Shown here: piece after piece, positions 17,507-26,290 of the stretch | Layout: the number at the start of each line of letters is the position of its first letter | Numbering within the stretch: position 1 is the stretch's first letter | Assembly (NCBI GenBank): GCA_049597955.1 | Contig: JBMYND010000008.1 | Coordinates: forward strand, 1-64,000 | DNA length: 64,000 nucleotides | Direction: 5' to 3' | From: JAYPAN01 sp049597955 | GTDB lineage: Bacteria > Pseudomonadota > Alphaproteobacteria > RS24 | Translations under genes and position numbers: made by a program | Notes under the pieces: model-generated | What the model was told of the DNA's origin: nothing | Seen by the model: only the letters and a program-made list of their open reading frames with translations | Databases searched by the model: none

Positions 17507-20043
17507 TTCAGCCCAACCGACAAACCGGTTCCCGCATCATAGGTTTCAGCCGGAAACGACCCGAAATCCAATGTCCGTTCTTCGCCCAAAATATTGGTTG
17601 CCTTGGCCGACAAAGTAACTTCATTGTCACCAATTTCAAAATTGCGGCGGTAAACAACATTCAGCGTTGTCGCTGGCTGTTCCATCAAATCGGGCAAGCC
17701 ATAAGTGCCAAGCCGGTAAATGCGTTCGCCAACATAGTTGAACACCACATTCAACGATTCCGCCCCGGACATTTCCTCATAACCGATTTGCAAATTGGCC
17801 AGATACTCTGACTGACCTTGCAACTTACCGTTCAAGAAAGTCACATTGCGGAACTGGCTGGCATTTCGCGTCACATCTGATGAAATATAAGAGCCATTGG
17901 CGCGGATGAAAAAGTCACGGTCATTGCGCACAAACAGGCTTTTATCCAATTCAGCTTCAATACCGCTCAATTCAGCCAGTTCGCCATTATTAACCGTATC
18001 GAGGTTCAACGACCCGCCAATACTGTTCAGCGAGTATTCAATCGGGTTTTCAATTTCCTTATAGAATACGCCAATTGTCAGGCTGTCGGAATTGTCGAAA
18101 TACCATTCATAACGCATGTCGAGATTGGTCAATGTGGCATAGTCAAGCTCGGCATTGCCCTGCTCGATACGGCCATCCTCGCGGATGAAACGGGCCGGGG
18201 CCAATTCACGGCTGGTCGGCCGGTTCAATGTTTTCGACGCCCCAAAGCGCAATTGCATATTTTCAGCAAACTCCCAAGTCAAGGTTGCCGAAGGCAGCAC
18301 TTCGTCAATATCCTGCACCACATTAACCGGCTGGAGCGTGGCCCTGTCAGTTGTGTTGACTGTCTGTTGGCTTGACTCGCTGCGCAGACCCGCCGACAAA
18401 CGCACAAAATCGCTCAATTGCAAGTCAATCTGGCCGAAAATCTGCGTATTGTCGAAACTGGCGTCAAATTTGTCCGATGCCTTGGTTTCGGTTCGCAGCT
18501 CAAAGCGGCTCGGGCTGATATTGCCATTGCTGAAAATACTTTCGATATTTTCATTGAACAGCAATTGCCGACCAGCGCTGCCAAGCCCAGATGTCTCAAA
18601 ACGAAACGCCACTTTCTCAGCATCGCGTTGCTTATCGGTGTAAACAAAACCGGCTTTGATATCGATATCGCGTTCAAACGCCATTATTGGCTGCTTGATA
18701 CTCGCACCAAAATCCAGCGCATCATCTTCCAACTCATTCCAGCTAAATTGATTGCCGTCCGAACGATCGGACAAAACAAGGCTGTTGCGCGTGTTGGACT
18801 GGCTGTCATAAAAATAATCATAGGTCACACGTTTAGGCACATCGCGCGAAGCTGTGGTGAATGCGGCATGCCATTCAATGTCAGCCTCGCCGGCATCAAT
18901 CAAACCCAGCGTATGCTGGCCGGAAAAAATATTGGCGAACATTTGCCGCTCCGTCCAGTCAAGCCGGGTTTCGCGAACAAATTCGCGGCTATCCGTATCG
19001 CCACCGCGCGCTTTGACCGTCTTATCGCTGGAGCGCAGCAAAATGCCCGTATAATTGATATTTGACAAGTCGCCCAATTCAAGATCCACAGACGCAAACA
19101 GATTCAAATCAACCGTATTGGTGGTTTGCTGCACGCCGCAAAGCTTGGTATCAATTGACAAGTCGCGACAGGCCGCGCCGGAGAAAGACTTAAGGGCCTC
19201 AAGATTACGCCCGGTAAAGTCAAGCGCGGTATAGGTAAACTCCTCACCGACCCGGTGCCGGGTTTTGTTGGAATAGTCAATCGCAAACACATAGCCGAGA
19301 CGGCCCAAGCGCGTGTCAGTCGCAGAGCCGAAATTCAACTTGGCCCCCAAATCGGCACCTATGTCCAGATTTTTCAGAGCCATATTGCTATTCAAGGTTT
19401 CACCGGCAGCTTCAAGTTGGGCAGAGCTCAGACCAGCTAAAGATTTGCCGAAAGTCAAATCACGCAAACCATCATCAAAACCCAACCAGTCCGTATCGGA
19501 ACCGCCATAGTCATAGCCGGTTTCACCGGTTGACTCCGTGTCAATTCCGGCGGAAACCTCAATGCTCAAAAAGCGGTCATCCGGTGTTGCCTTGGTGCGC
19601 ATTTCAATCAGCCCACCACCGAAATCACCTGCATATTCAGCCGAAAACGTCTTCTGCACGAGAACCGAGCCGATCACATTGGTCGGGAAAATATCCAATG
19701 GCACGGCATTTTTAAGCGGATCGGGTGCAGGCAATTGAGCGCCATTCAGCGTGGTCGTTGTATAACGCTCATTGAGACCCCGAATCACAAGAAACCGACC
19801 GGTCGGGTCGGGAGCAAGGCCAGGCAGACGGGTCAGCGCAATTGCAATATCACTGTCACCGGCAAGTGACATGTCATCGGCATCAATGACGCTGGCGATT
19901 TCAGAAGTGGCCCGTTTTTCATCCGGAATGTAGGTGCCCATGACTCGGATTTCGTCAATTACGCCCTGCGCAACAACCGGAGAGGCCCCTAAAACGACAA
20001 TAAAGCCGCATATTGCGGCCAATGGATTGGTGATGTGTTTCAT
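17494..20043 (-). CDS. TonB-dependent outer-membrane receptor
   Basis: This encodes an 849-residue outer-membrane transporter. A signal peptide spans about 1-26, and the plug domain (about 45-170) contains IRGLNERYTTTTLNG and FSAEYAGDFGGGLIEMRT. A 22-strand-type beta barrel follows, ending in the aromatic C-terminus (GLKWNL). The ligand cannot be inferred from sequence. Receptors of this subtype are often encoded beside large beta-helix lipoproteins in marine proteobacteria, as here. The start is 64 bp after the lipoprotein stop, beyond an intrinsic terminator, and the 3' end overlaps gspC. Confidence 0.94.
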   Translation of the reverse strand: MKHITNPLAAICGFIVVLGASPVVAQGVIDEIRVMGTYIPDEKRATSEIASVIDADDMSLAGDSDIAIALTRLPGLAPDPTGRFLVIRGLNERYTTTTLNGAQLPAPDPLKNAVPLDIFPTNVIGSVLVQKTFSAEYAGDFGGGLIEMRTKATPDDRFLSIEVSAGIDTESTGETGYDYGGSDTDWLGFDDGLRDLTFGKSLAGLSSAQLEAAGETLNSNMALKNLDIGADLGAKLNFGSATDTRLGRLGYVFAIDYSNKTRHRVGEEFTYTALDFTGRNLEALKSFSGAACRDLSIDTKLCGVQQTTNTVDLNLFASVDLELGDLSNINYTGILLRSSDKTVKARGGDTDSREFVRETRLDWTERQMFANIFSGQHTLGLIDAGEADIEWHAAFTTASRDVPKRVTYDYFYDSQSNTRNSLVLSDRSDGNQFSWNELEDDALDFGASIKQPIMAFERDIDIKAGFVYTDKQRDAEKVAFRFETSGLGSAGRQLLFNENIESIFSNGNISPSRFELRTETKASDKFDASFDNTQIFGQIDLQLSDFVRLSAGLRSESSQQTVNTTDRATLQPVNVVQDIDEVLPSATLTWEFAENMQLRFGASKTLNRPTSRELAPARFIREDGRIEQGNAELDYATLTNLDMRYEWYFDNSDSLTIGVFYKEIENPIEYSLNSIGGSLNLDTVNNGELAELSGIEAELDKSLFVRNDRDFFIRANGSYISSDVTRNASQFRNVTFLNGKLQGQSEYLANLQIGYEEMSGAESLNVVFNYVGERIYRLGTYGLPDLMEQPATTLNVVYRRNFEIGDNEVTLSAKATNILGEERTLDFGSFPAETYDAGTGLSVGLKWNL

Positions 20044-20052
20044 AAGTGTTTT

Positions 20053-20094
20053 CCAAAAAAAAGAGTTACGCCGCAGCCGAAGCTGCGGCGTAAC
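20053..20094 (-). terminator. Intrinsic terminator/attenuator between lipoprotein and receptor genes
   Basis: A perfect 12-bp stem, GTTACGCCGCAG with CTGCGGCGTAAC (20065-20076 and 20083-20094), closes a CUUCGG loop and is followed on the minus-strand transcript by a run of eight U. It lies wholly between the lipoprotein stop and the receptor start. Read-through would feed the receptor and T2SS genes, so it probably sets a large excess of lipoprotein over machine transcripts. Confidence 0.9.
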
Positions 20095-20107
20095 CGGATT
20101 TAGATGA

Positions 20108-22933
20108 TTAGTCGTTCAGGAAGACGGTCCAACCGGTTGTCCAGTTAGTGCCACCCTGCTCGACTGCACCGATATAGTCAGTGTCGACAAAGTCACTGTC
20201 GATATCGGAATTATCGACCGTCGTAATCGCGGTTTCCGCTGCGCCATTAATATAGGCATAGCTGCCACCTGTCGGTGCGGTAAGCGTATTCGACGTTGTT
20301 GTCGAACCATTGGTATCTGCCGACTGGTAGGTCGCAGCAATAGCCGCATCGGCTGTGCCGTCCGTGCTCAATGCCGTTGTGCAATCCCACAGATTGGACT
20401 GGAATTTCGGTGCATTTGCGTTAGCGCCATTTTCGCCCAAATCGGTTACTGCTGCACCGTCAATTTCAAGGCATTTGTTGAAACCGACGATAACGCTGTT
20501 GACCAGAGTGCCACCTGATTGCTTCTTCAACTCGACACCGATATTTTCGCCGTCTGTGTTGACAAAGGTGATATTGGCCAGGCGCGGATTTGTATGCGGG
20601 CTTGGCAGCGTTGCACCAGTCGGTGCAGCAGATGCATCTTCACCCTCAATGCCCCGGTCACTGGCAACATTGCTGTCATCTTGCACAACAACAGCGAACT
20701 GGATGGAACCTGTCCAACCCTCGGTCCAGTCAATTGTGTCGTCGGAGTTTTGCGTCAAAACCAGATGGTCAGCATTCACCGAGCCGCCGAAGAATTCAAC
20801 GCCGTCATCCTTATTATTGTGAACCTGCACATAGGAAACTTCCGTGCCATTACCTACACCGAAGAAGCCAATGCCATTCAGCTCAGTTGTGTCATCGAAT
20901 GTCTTACCTGCATAGAGGATTTGGGCATAACGGATATGACCGCTATCGTCATCATCATGGATACCACCATAAAGGCCACCGTCGCCTTCTGCATTGCCCT
21001 GACAGATATCGTCACCGGTTGCCGTGGCACAATCCGTGCCGGCAGTGGCGCTGCCCTCATTGACGCGCGCCTGGCCATTAATAACCAGACCACCCCAAAG
21101 ACCTGTCGAGGTTGCAACAACCGGATTGGCGCTGCTTTCAACGGTAAAGACAACCGGGCTTGAGGCTGTGCCATTGACCTGTAATTGTGAGCCACGGGCA
21201 ATAGTGAGGTAAGACGGATTGCCGTTAACCTCAGCACGTGCTGCAACTGTAACACCAGCATCAATTTTCAATATCGCAGCCTGACAAGGCAGGTTTGTTG
21301 TCGGGTGGCGGAAAGTGAGCTGACCGTCATGGGTCGGGCCACAATCCTGACCAATAGTGACACCGCCACTCAGGAAATAGGTGCGGCCAGTGACATTGAC
21401 CAAATGCGTGTTCCGGGTAATCGTGCCCGACAATTCGCAACCGCCAGTCACTGCCTGTGTGCCAACCGGGCAACCAGGTGTGCCAAGTCCATAAGTCCAT
21501 CCCTGCGTCCAGTCGCCAGCACTGTTTTCAACAGCACCAATATAGTCAACGGTATCAAAGAAACTGCCCAACTCGCTGGTATCAGCAGCGGTGACACCAT
21601 TTTCAGCAGCACCGTTAATATATGTGCCGGACAGCGTATTGGTTGTTGAAGTGGTTGAGCCATTGGCTGCGTCTTGGAAAGAGGCAGCAACAGTAGCATC
21701 AGCATCGCTGGTCGCTGTCACCGCTGTGGCGCAATCCCACAAATTCGACTTCATGACAATCGCATTGTCACCGGTCAAATCGGTTGTCGATGCATTGGAA
21801 ATTTCCAAGCAAGTGTCAAAACCGGTAACCACCGAATTATACAGTTTACCACTTGAGGTTTTCTTAAACTGAACGCCAGTATTGCCGGCTGTGCCAACAA
21901 AGGTCAGATTTGACAGATTGGGTTGTGTGAGCGGGCTCGGCACAGACGCACCAGTCGGTGCGGCCGAGGCATCTTCACCTTCAATGCCATAATCACCTTC
22001 ATTATTGGGGTTTTGCAGGATAACGGCATATTGCAAGTCACCTGTCCAGCCTTCTGTCCAGTCAATACTGTCATCAGCCGAACCGGTCACAACAAGGTGG
22101 CTGACGTCAACAGAACCACCGAAAAACTCTACGCCGTCATCCTTGTTGTTGTGAACCTGCACATAATCAACGGTCGTGCCGCTACCAACACCGAAGAAAC
22201 CAATACCGTTCAACTCAGTTTCATCGTCGAAAGTAATACCGGCATATTTAACTTGGACATAACGCAATGTGCCGGAATTGTCGGCATCATTGTCGCCACC
22301 ATAAGCGCCGCCATCGCCTTCAGCCTCACCAACACAAATATTCGAGCCAGTTGCCGTAGCGCAATCTGTACCGGCTGTTGCGCTGCCTTCATTGACGCGG
22401 GCGCGGCCATTGATAACAATGCCACCCCACTCGCCGGTGAAGCTGTCATTGACATTTATCGGGCGCGAGCCGGTATAGTCAGCTTTGGAAGTGAAAATAA
22501 TCGGTGCGGTTGAAGTGCCATCGGCAATCAATTGCGACCCGCGAGCGATTGTCAGATAAGAGGGGGGCGCTGTGTTATTGGCGCCACGGTCATCAGCAAC
22601 AATTGTTGTGCCTGCTTCGATAGTCATCACTGCTGGATCGCCGCCTTCACCGGTCGCCGAAACAGCCTCACCAACAATAACCGCACCTTTCAGCAGATAG
22701 CGTTTGTCGCTGGTCAGCGTTATGTCATTCACGATTGTGCCGGTCAGGACACACATGACTTCGCCGCCGACCACTTCAGTCGAGCCGCAAAGTTCGAAAT
22801 CAGCTGTTGGTGTCGGGGTCGGGTCATTGCTGCCCGATTCGGTATTACTGTCGCTGCTGCTTCCGCAAGCGGCGAGGAACAATCCGGTCAAAGCCGCGAT
22901 TGCCATATTTCTGTATTGAGGATTGAAGAGCAC
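20108..22933 (-). CDS. Large duplicated beta-helix-like lipoprotein
   Basis: This encodes 941 residues. A type II signal peptide with lipobox LAAC (Cys23) is followed by a Ser/Asn/Thr/Pro linker. Two homologous halves (about 45-480 and 485-940) share PSYLTIARGSQL, GTDCATATG, LNGIGFFGVG, VQVHNNKDDGVEFFGGSV and IDWTEGWTG; the regular hydrophobic spacing suggests a right-handed parallel beta-helix. Conserved Asp/Asn-rich stretches could bind calcium (inference). The start is GTG with AAGGAG six bases upstream. It is first gene of the receptor-T2SS train and a likely surface-exposed T2SS cargo or receptor partner. Its biochemical activity is unknown. Confidence 0.85.
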   Translation of the reverse strand: MLFNPQYRNMAIAALTGLFLAACGSSSDSNTESGSNDPTPTPTADFELCGSTEVVGGEVMCVLTGTIVNDITLTSDKRYLLKGAVIVGEAVSATGEGGDPAVMTIEAGTTIVADDRGANNTAPPSYLTIARGSQLIADGTSTAPIIFTSKADYTGSRPINVNDSFTGEWGGIVINGRARVNEGSATAGTDCATATGSNICVGEAEGDGGAYGGDNDADNSGTLRYVQVKYAGITFDDETELNGIGFFGVGSGTTVDYVQVHNNKDDGVEFFGGSVDVSHLVVTGSADDSIDWTEGWTGDLQYAVILQNPNNEGDYGIEGEDASAAPTGASVPSPLTQPNLSNLTFVGTAGNTGVQFKKTSSGKLYNSVVTGFDTCLEISNASTTDLTGDNAIVMKSNLWDCATAVTATSDADATVAASFQDAANGSTTSTTNTLSGTYINGAAENGVTAADTSELGSFFDTVDYIGAVENSAGDWTQGWTYGLGTPGCPVGTQAVTGGCELSGTITRNTHLVNVTGRTYFLSGGVTIGQDCGPTHDGQLTFRHPTTNLPCQAAILKIDAGVTVAARAEVNGNPSYLTIARGSQLQVNGTASSPVVFTVESSANPVVATSTGLWGGLVINGQARVNEGSATAGTDCATATGDDICQGNAEGDGGLYGGIHDDDDSGHIRYAQILYAGKTFDDTTELNGIGFFGVGNGTEVSYVQVHNNKDDGVEFFGGSVNADHLVLTQNSDDTIDWTEGWTGSIQFAVVVQDDSNVASDRGIEGEDASAAPTGATLPSPHTNPRLANITFVNTDGENIGVELKKQSGGTLVNSVIVGFNKCLEIDGAAVTDLGENGANANAPKFQSNLWDCTTALSTDGTADAAIAATYQSADTNGSTTTSNTLTAPTGGSYAYINGAAETAITTVDNSDIDSDFVDTDYIGAVEQGGTNWTTGWTVFLND

Positions 22934-23126
22934 AACACACTCCTTGAATATCGTGTCTAATTTGAACCGGAAATCCGGAATGCTCTGCTTGCCTTCAGTT
23001 TGTTACATTTATGTGAAAAATTTTTTACAATTTCAAAAAATGAAATAGCAAAAAAAATTCGCTTCCGGCAAAGATTCTCCTTCCGAATATTTCCAGCCGG
23101 TTTCCCGCAATTTTTCTATTAAACGC
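22934..23126 (-). promoter_or_regulatory. Promoter region of the lipoprotein-receptor-T2SS train, Pho-box-like repeats
   Basis: On the minus strand, at 23030 down to 23002, three 7-mers (TTGTAAA, TTTTCAC, ATGTAAC) recur with exact 11-bp spacing, the geometry of PhoB-type boxes. Matches to the CTGTCAC-like consensus are partial and the stretch is AT-rich, so chance is possible. The array ends about 70 bp upstream of the GTG start. Confidence 0.35.
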
Positions 23127-23867
23127 TTAGCTGCGCAAAAGCATGCCGCCATCGACATTCAAATCATGGCCGGTGACAAAGCCGCCATCATCCGAGGCCA
23201 GAAACAATGCACCACGGGCAATATCAACCGGCTGACCAAGGCGGCGCAAAGGCGATTTGCGCGCCCAAATATCGGCAATATCTTCATTGGCAAAAGACGC
23301 CGCCGTCATGCCGGTATGAATCGCGCCGGGCAGGATGCAATTGGCGGTAATGCCATATTTACCCAGTTCCAGCGCCAGATTGCGGGTCATGCCGGTAATG
23401 CCCGACTTGGAGGCACAATAAGCCACAAGACCATAATCCGTATGTTTGGCCATCACTGAAGCGACATTGATAATGCGCCCATAGGATGATTTTTTGAGAT
23501 GCGGCACTGCCGCTTTGCAAATCGCATAGGGCGCGTTGAGATTGACATCCATTGTCCGCGCCCATACCGCATCGGTCATTTCTTCAATCCGCGCATTGCC
23601 GCCAACACCGGCATTATTCATCACAATATCCAGCCCGCCAAAACGCGACACTGCCATCTCAACCAAATTGGTCGCTGCCTCCGCTGCGGTTACATCCTGT
23701 TCAAGCGTGACAATACCCGCCTTGTTTTCATGCGCTTGGGCAAGGCCGGTTTCGGGCCGGTCAACCGCCAGCACGCGCGCGCCCTCCGCGGCAAATAAAT
23801 GCGCCGTCGCCTGACCAATGCCTGATGCCGCACCGGTAATGATTGCTGCTCTGTTGTTTAATCGCAT
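23127..23867 (-). CDS. Short-chain dehydrogenase/reductase
   Basis: This encodes a 246-residue NAD(P)-dependent oxidoreductase of the classical SDR family. The cofactor motif TGAASGIG is at 11-18, an Asp at the end of strand 2 (AVDRPE) favours NAD, NNAG follows, and the catalytic Ser and YCASK are present, with GHDLNVDGGM at the C-terminus as in FabG-like enzymes. The substrate is unknown. It stands alone between the T2SS promoter and yacG. Confidence 0.92.
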   Translation of the reverse strand: MRLNNRAAIITGAASGIGQATAHLFAAEGARVLAVDRPETGLAQAHENKAGIVTLEQDVTAAEAATNLVEMAVSRFGGLDIVMNNAGVGGNARIEEMTDAVWARTMDVNLNAPYAICKAAVPHLKKSSYGRIINVASVMAKHTDYGLVAYCASKSGITGMTRNLALELGKYGITANCILPGAIHTGMTAASFANEDIADIWARKSPLRRLGQPVDIARGALFLASDDGGFVTGHDLNVDGGMLLRS

Positions 23868-23927
23868 GAATAGCTCCCCCCGATAATCGCCATGCTAGCT
23901 AAATTGCGCCAAAACGGTCAATGGTGC

Positions 23928-23953
23928 GGTTAAAGGGCCCGGTTAAAGGGCCC
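23928..23953. repeat. 13-bp tandem duplication before the yacG stop region
   Basis: GGTTAAAGGGCCC occurs twice in direct succession, and a third, partial copy (GGTTAATGG...) overlaps the yacG stop codon at 23956. It lies in the 88-bp spacer between yacG and the SDR gene. Confidence 0.75.
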
Positions 23954-23955
23954 GG

Positions 23956-24150
23956 TTAATGGCGCGTCGGCTTGTCGGTTTCCTCCGACAGCATATCTTC
24001 CGCCGACCAATCATCCGGCGGCTCATAGGCCGGGATGGCATAGCCCTCTCCCAGCCAGCGATGCAAATCAATATCAGCGCATCTTTTGGAGCAAAAAGGC
24101 CGGAAATCCTTGACCGGCGCCGCTTCTTTGCATATCGGGCATGTCGCCAT
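23956..24150 (-). CDS. yacG: DNA gyrase inhibitor YacG-type zinc protein
   Basis: This encodes 64 residues. The zinc site is formed by CPIC (4-7) and CSKRC (20-24), and the motif FRPFCSKRCADIDLHRWL is diagnostic for YacG, which binds GyrB in E. coli. It follows the RNase gene by 5 bp in the conserved alphaproteobacterial order maf-RNase-yacG. Confidence 0.93.
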   Translation of the reverse strand: MATCPICKEAAPVKDFRPFCSKRCADIDLHRWLGEGYAIPAYEPPDDWSAEDMLSEETDKPTRH

Positions 24151-24155
24151 CGGGC

Positions 24156-25403
24156 TCAGTCCTCTGCCGGTTTATTGGACAATTGCACCGCTTGGGCAAG
24201 AGTCTGCGCATCCCGACGGCGGGTCATTTCCACCACACAAAATTCCGACATGGGGCCAATGCGTGTTTGATTGCGGTCACCGTCAAAACCGGCAGTCAGC
24301 CGGTCAACCACTTGGGCTTGGGCGGTGTCATCAGTCATATCAATAAAATCAACCGCCACCAGACCGCCAAGCGCACGCAGCCGCAATTGTGGGCCAATCA
24401 TCGCCGCCGCTTCCAGATTCACCGCCAGCGCATCGCCATTATGGCTAGCAGAATTGACATCAATTGTGGTCATCGCCTCGGTTGTTTCAATCATCAGCCA
24501 GCCACCGGATGGCAAATCAACCCGTGGCGACAGCGCCTTATCTATCTGACCGGCAATGTCATGGCGGTCAAAAAGCGTTTCATCGGCATCGCTTTGCTCA
24601 AGCCGCTCAGCCATTTCCGGCAAAGTCTCGCGCATATAACCGCGCGCCAGCCGGAAAGCCGCTTCGCCCTCAATAACAATGCGCGTTGTTTCAGCCTGCA
24701 CCAAATCGCGCAAGGCGCGCTCAATTGGCCCCAAATCAGCGAACAGGGCTTGCGGCGGCTCGGCATTTTCCGCATCGCCCATTAATTTTTCCCAACGCGC
24801 CGCCACATCGGCCATATCAGCCGCCATATCAGATGCCGCCATGCCGTCAGCCGCCGTGCGAATAACCCATCCGGCTGGCCCGTCCATACCTTCAACATCA
24901 ACCGCTTCGCCTTCCGCGCCCTCTTTAATCGCCGCCACTTGCGCGGCCAGACGGGCGCGCTCGGTCTCATTTTCAATACTGCGCGAAATCGCAATGCGGG
25001 TGCGGCACGGTGCCAGCACCACTGCCCGACCGGGCAGGGTCACATCGGCGGTTAATTGCGCGCCCTTGTCACCAACCGGCGGGCGCGTAACCTGCACGAG
25101 AACCGTATCGCCATCGGCCACGCAATCTTCAATCGGCGTATCGCGGTCAGCATCCGGCACCAGCACGCGCGCCTCCCGCGCGCCAAGAAAACCGGCGCGG
25201 TCAAGCCCAATATCGACAAAGGCGGCCTGCAAACGCGGCACGACGCGCTCTACTTGGCCGAGATAAATCGCATTGGTCAGCCGGTCGGCGGCGGCAAAAG
25301 ATTTGCCCATAGGCGCAGCCTCAAGCCGGGTCAATTGCCCATCGTCAATCTGGGCGATACGCACCACCCCATTTTCGACACTGATAAATAATTCCTGCGA
25401 CAT
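24156..25403 (-). CDS. Ribonuclease E/G family endonuclease
   Basis: This encodes a 415-residue catalytic-core-only member. An S1-like region near residues 45-70 (IYLGQVERVVPRLQAAFVDIG) precedes the RNase H-like/DNase I-like core, with metal-binding acidic residues in TTIDVNSA and VAVDFIDM. It lacks the long C-terminal scaffold of RNase E and resembles the compact RNase G-like copy found beside maf and yacG in many alphaproteobacteria. Likely roles are rRNA maturation and mRNA turnover. It begins directly after the maf stop. Confidence 0.9.
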   Translation of the reverse strand: MSQELFISVENGVVRIAQIDDGQLTRLEAAPMGKSFAAADRLTNAIYLGQVERVVPRLQAAFVDIGLDRAGFLGAREARVLVPDADRDTPIEDCVADGDTVLVQVTRPPVGDKGAQLTADVTLPGRAVVLAPCRTRIAISRSIENETERARLAAQVAAIKEGAEGEAVDVEGMDGPAGWVIRTAADGMAASDMAADMADVAARWEKLMGDAENAEPPQALFADLGPIERALRDLVQAETTRIVIEGEAAFRLARGYMRETLPEMAERLEQSDADETLFDRHDIAGQIDKALSPRVDLPSGGWLMIETTEAMTTIDVNSASHNGDALAVNLEAAAMIGPQLRLRALGGLVAVDFIDMTDDTAQAQVVDRLTAGFDGDRNQTRIGPMSEFCVVEMTRRRDAQTLAQAVQLSNKPAED

Positions 25404-26048
25404 TTACTGCTCTCCCCCTCCGGCGGATATGATATTTGGCATTGAAACCCCCAACCCCGTCAAGATTTGCGCCGTTTCATAAAGCGGCAAGCCTACAATG
25501 TTGCTGTAAGAGCCGACAAGCCCTGTGACAAAAATCGCCGCCCTGCCCTGTATGGCATAGCCGCCAGCCTTGCCCTGCCATTCGCCGCAAGCCAGATAAG
25601 CGTTAATGTCACCCTCTGATAGCGGCTTGATGCGCACGCGCGAGCGCACCACGCGCGATGATTGGCGGTCGCCGCAAATACAAGCAATGCCGGTCTGCAC
25701 ACGATGGCCGCGACCGGACAGCAATTGCAGGCAGGCGCGCGCCTCATCCGGCGTTTCGGTTTTCGGCAAAATACGCCGCCCGACACTGACCACCGTATCG
25801 GCGGCCAGCACAATCACATTGTCATCGTCACAATTGGCGGCAATTTTGGCCGCTTTGCTCTGCGCCAGCCGCAAGGCCAAGGCGGCAGGCAATTCGCCGC
25901 GCAAAGGCGTTTCGTCAATATCAGCCGCTACCACACGCGCCGGTTCCAGCCCGACAGAGGCCAGCAAATCGCGCCGACGCGGGCTGGCGCTGGCCAGCCA
26001 GATTTGTCTATTTGAAGCGATAGGTGATGCGGCCCTTGGTGAGGTCAT
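25404..26048 (-). CDS. maf: Maf-like nucleoside triphosphate pyrophosphatase
   Basis: This encodes 214 residues. The motifs LASASPRRRDLL and VLAADTVVSVG mark the Maf house-cleaning pyrophosphatases, which hydrolyse non-canonical nucleotides. The only good Met start gives a 41-bp overlap with infA and an N-terminal extension of about 13 residues. An alternative non-ATG start cannot be excluded. Confidence 0.93.
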   Translation of the reverse strand: MTSPRAASPIASNRQIWLASASPRRRDLLASVGLEPARVVAADIDETPLRGELPAALALRLAQSKAAKIAANCDDDNVIVLAADTVVSVGRRILPKTETPDEARACLQLLSGRGHRVQTGIACICGDRQSSRVVRSRVRIKPLSEGDINAYLACGEWQGKAGGYAIQGRAAIFVTGLVGSYSNIVGLPLYETAQILTGLGVSMPNIISAGGGEQ

Positions 26049-26226
26049 AGGGTGTCATTTCCACCAAAACTTTATCACCGGCAAGCACGCGAATCCGATT
26101 TTTGCGCATTTTACCGGCAGTATGGGCGATGACTTCATGGTCATTTTCAAGTTTCACGCGAAAAGTGGCATTCGGCAGCAATTCCACAACCGTCGCATTA
26201 AATTCCAGAAGTTCTTCTTTCGCCAT
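26008..26226 (-). CDS. infA: Translation initiation factor IF-1
   Basis: This encodes 72 residues with the single OB-fold of IF-1 from MAKEELLEF to GRITYRFK. It binds the 30S A site during initiation. The start at 26226 (MAKEE) is preferred over an in-frame Met three codons upstream, because family members begin MAKEE. The 3' end overlaps maf. Confidence 0.97.
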   Translation of the reverse strand: MAKEELLEFNATVVELLPNATFRVKLENDHEVIAHTAGKMRKNRIRVLAGDKVLVEMTPYDLTKGRITYRFK

Positions 26227-26290
26227 AAGCCTCACTCAACAAAATTTGCCGGAGAATGGCCAGAAATCAGGCCAATTGCAAGTTTTTTTT

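Noticed and set aside
18418..19065. 215-codon plus-strand frame
   Set aside because: It lies antisense inside the TonB-dependent receptor gene, whose product has clear family motifs throughout.
20519..21163. 214-codon plus-strand frame
   Set aside because: It is antisense to the duplicated lipoprotein, and a parallel frame appears at the second repeat, as expected of a shadow.
24141..24785. 214-codon plus-strand frame
   Set aside because: It is antisense to the RNase E/G gene, which has catalytic motifs in the opposite frame.
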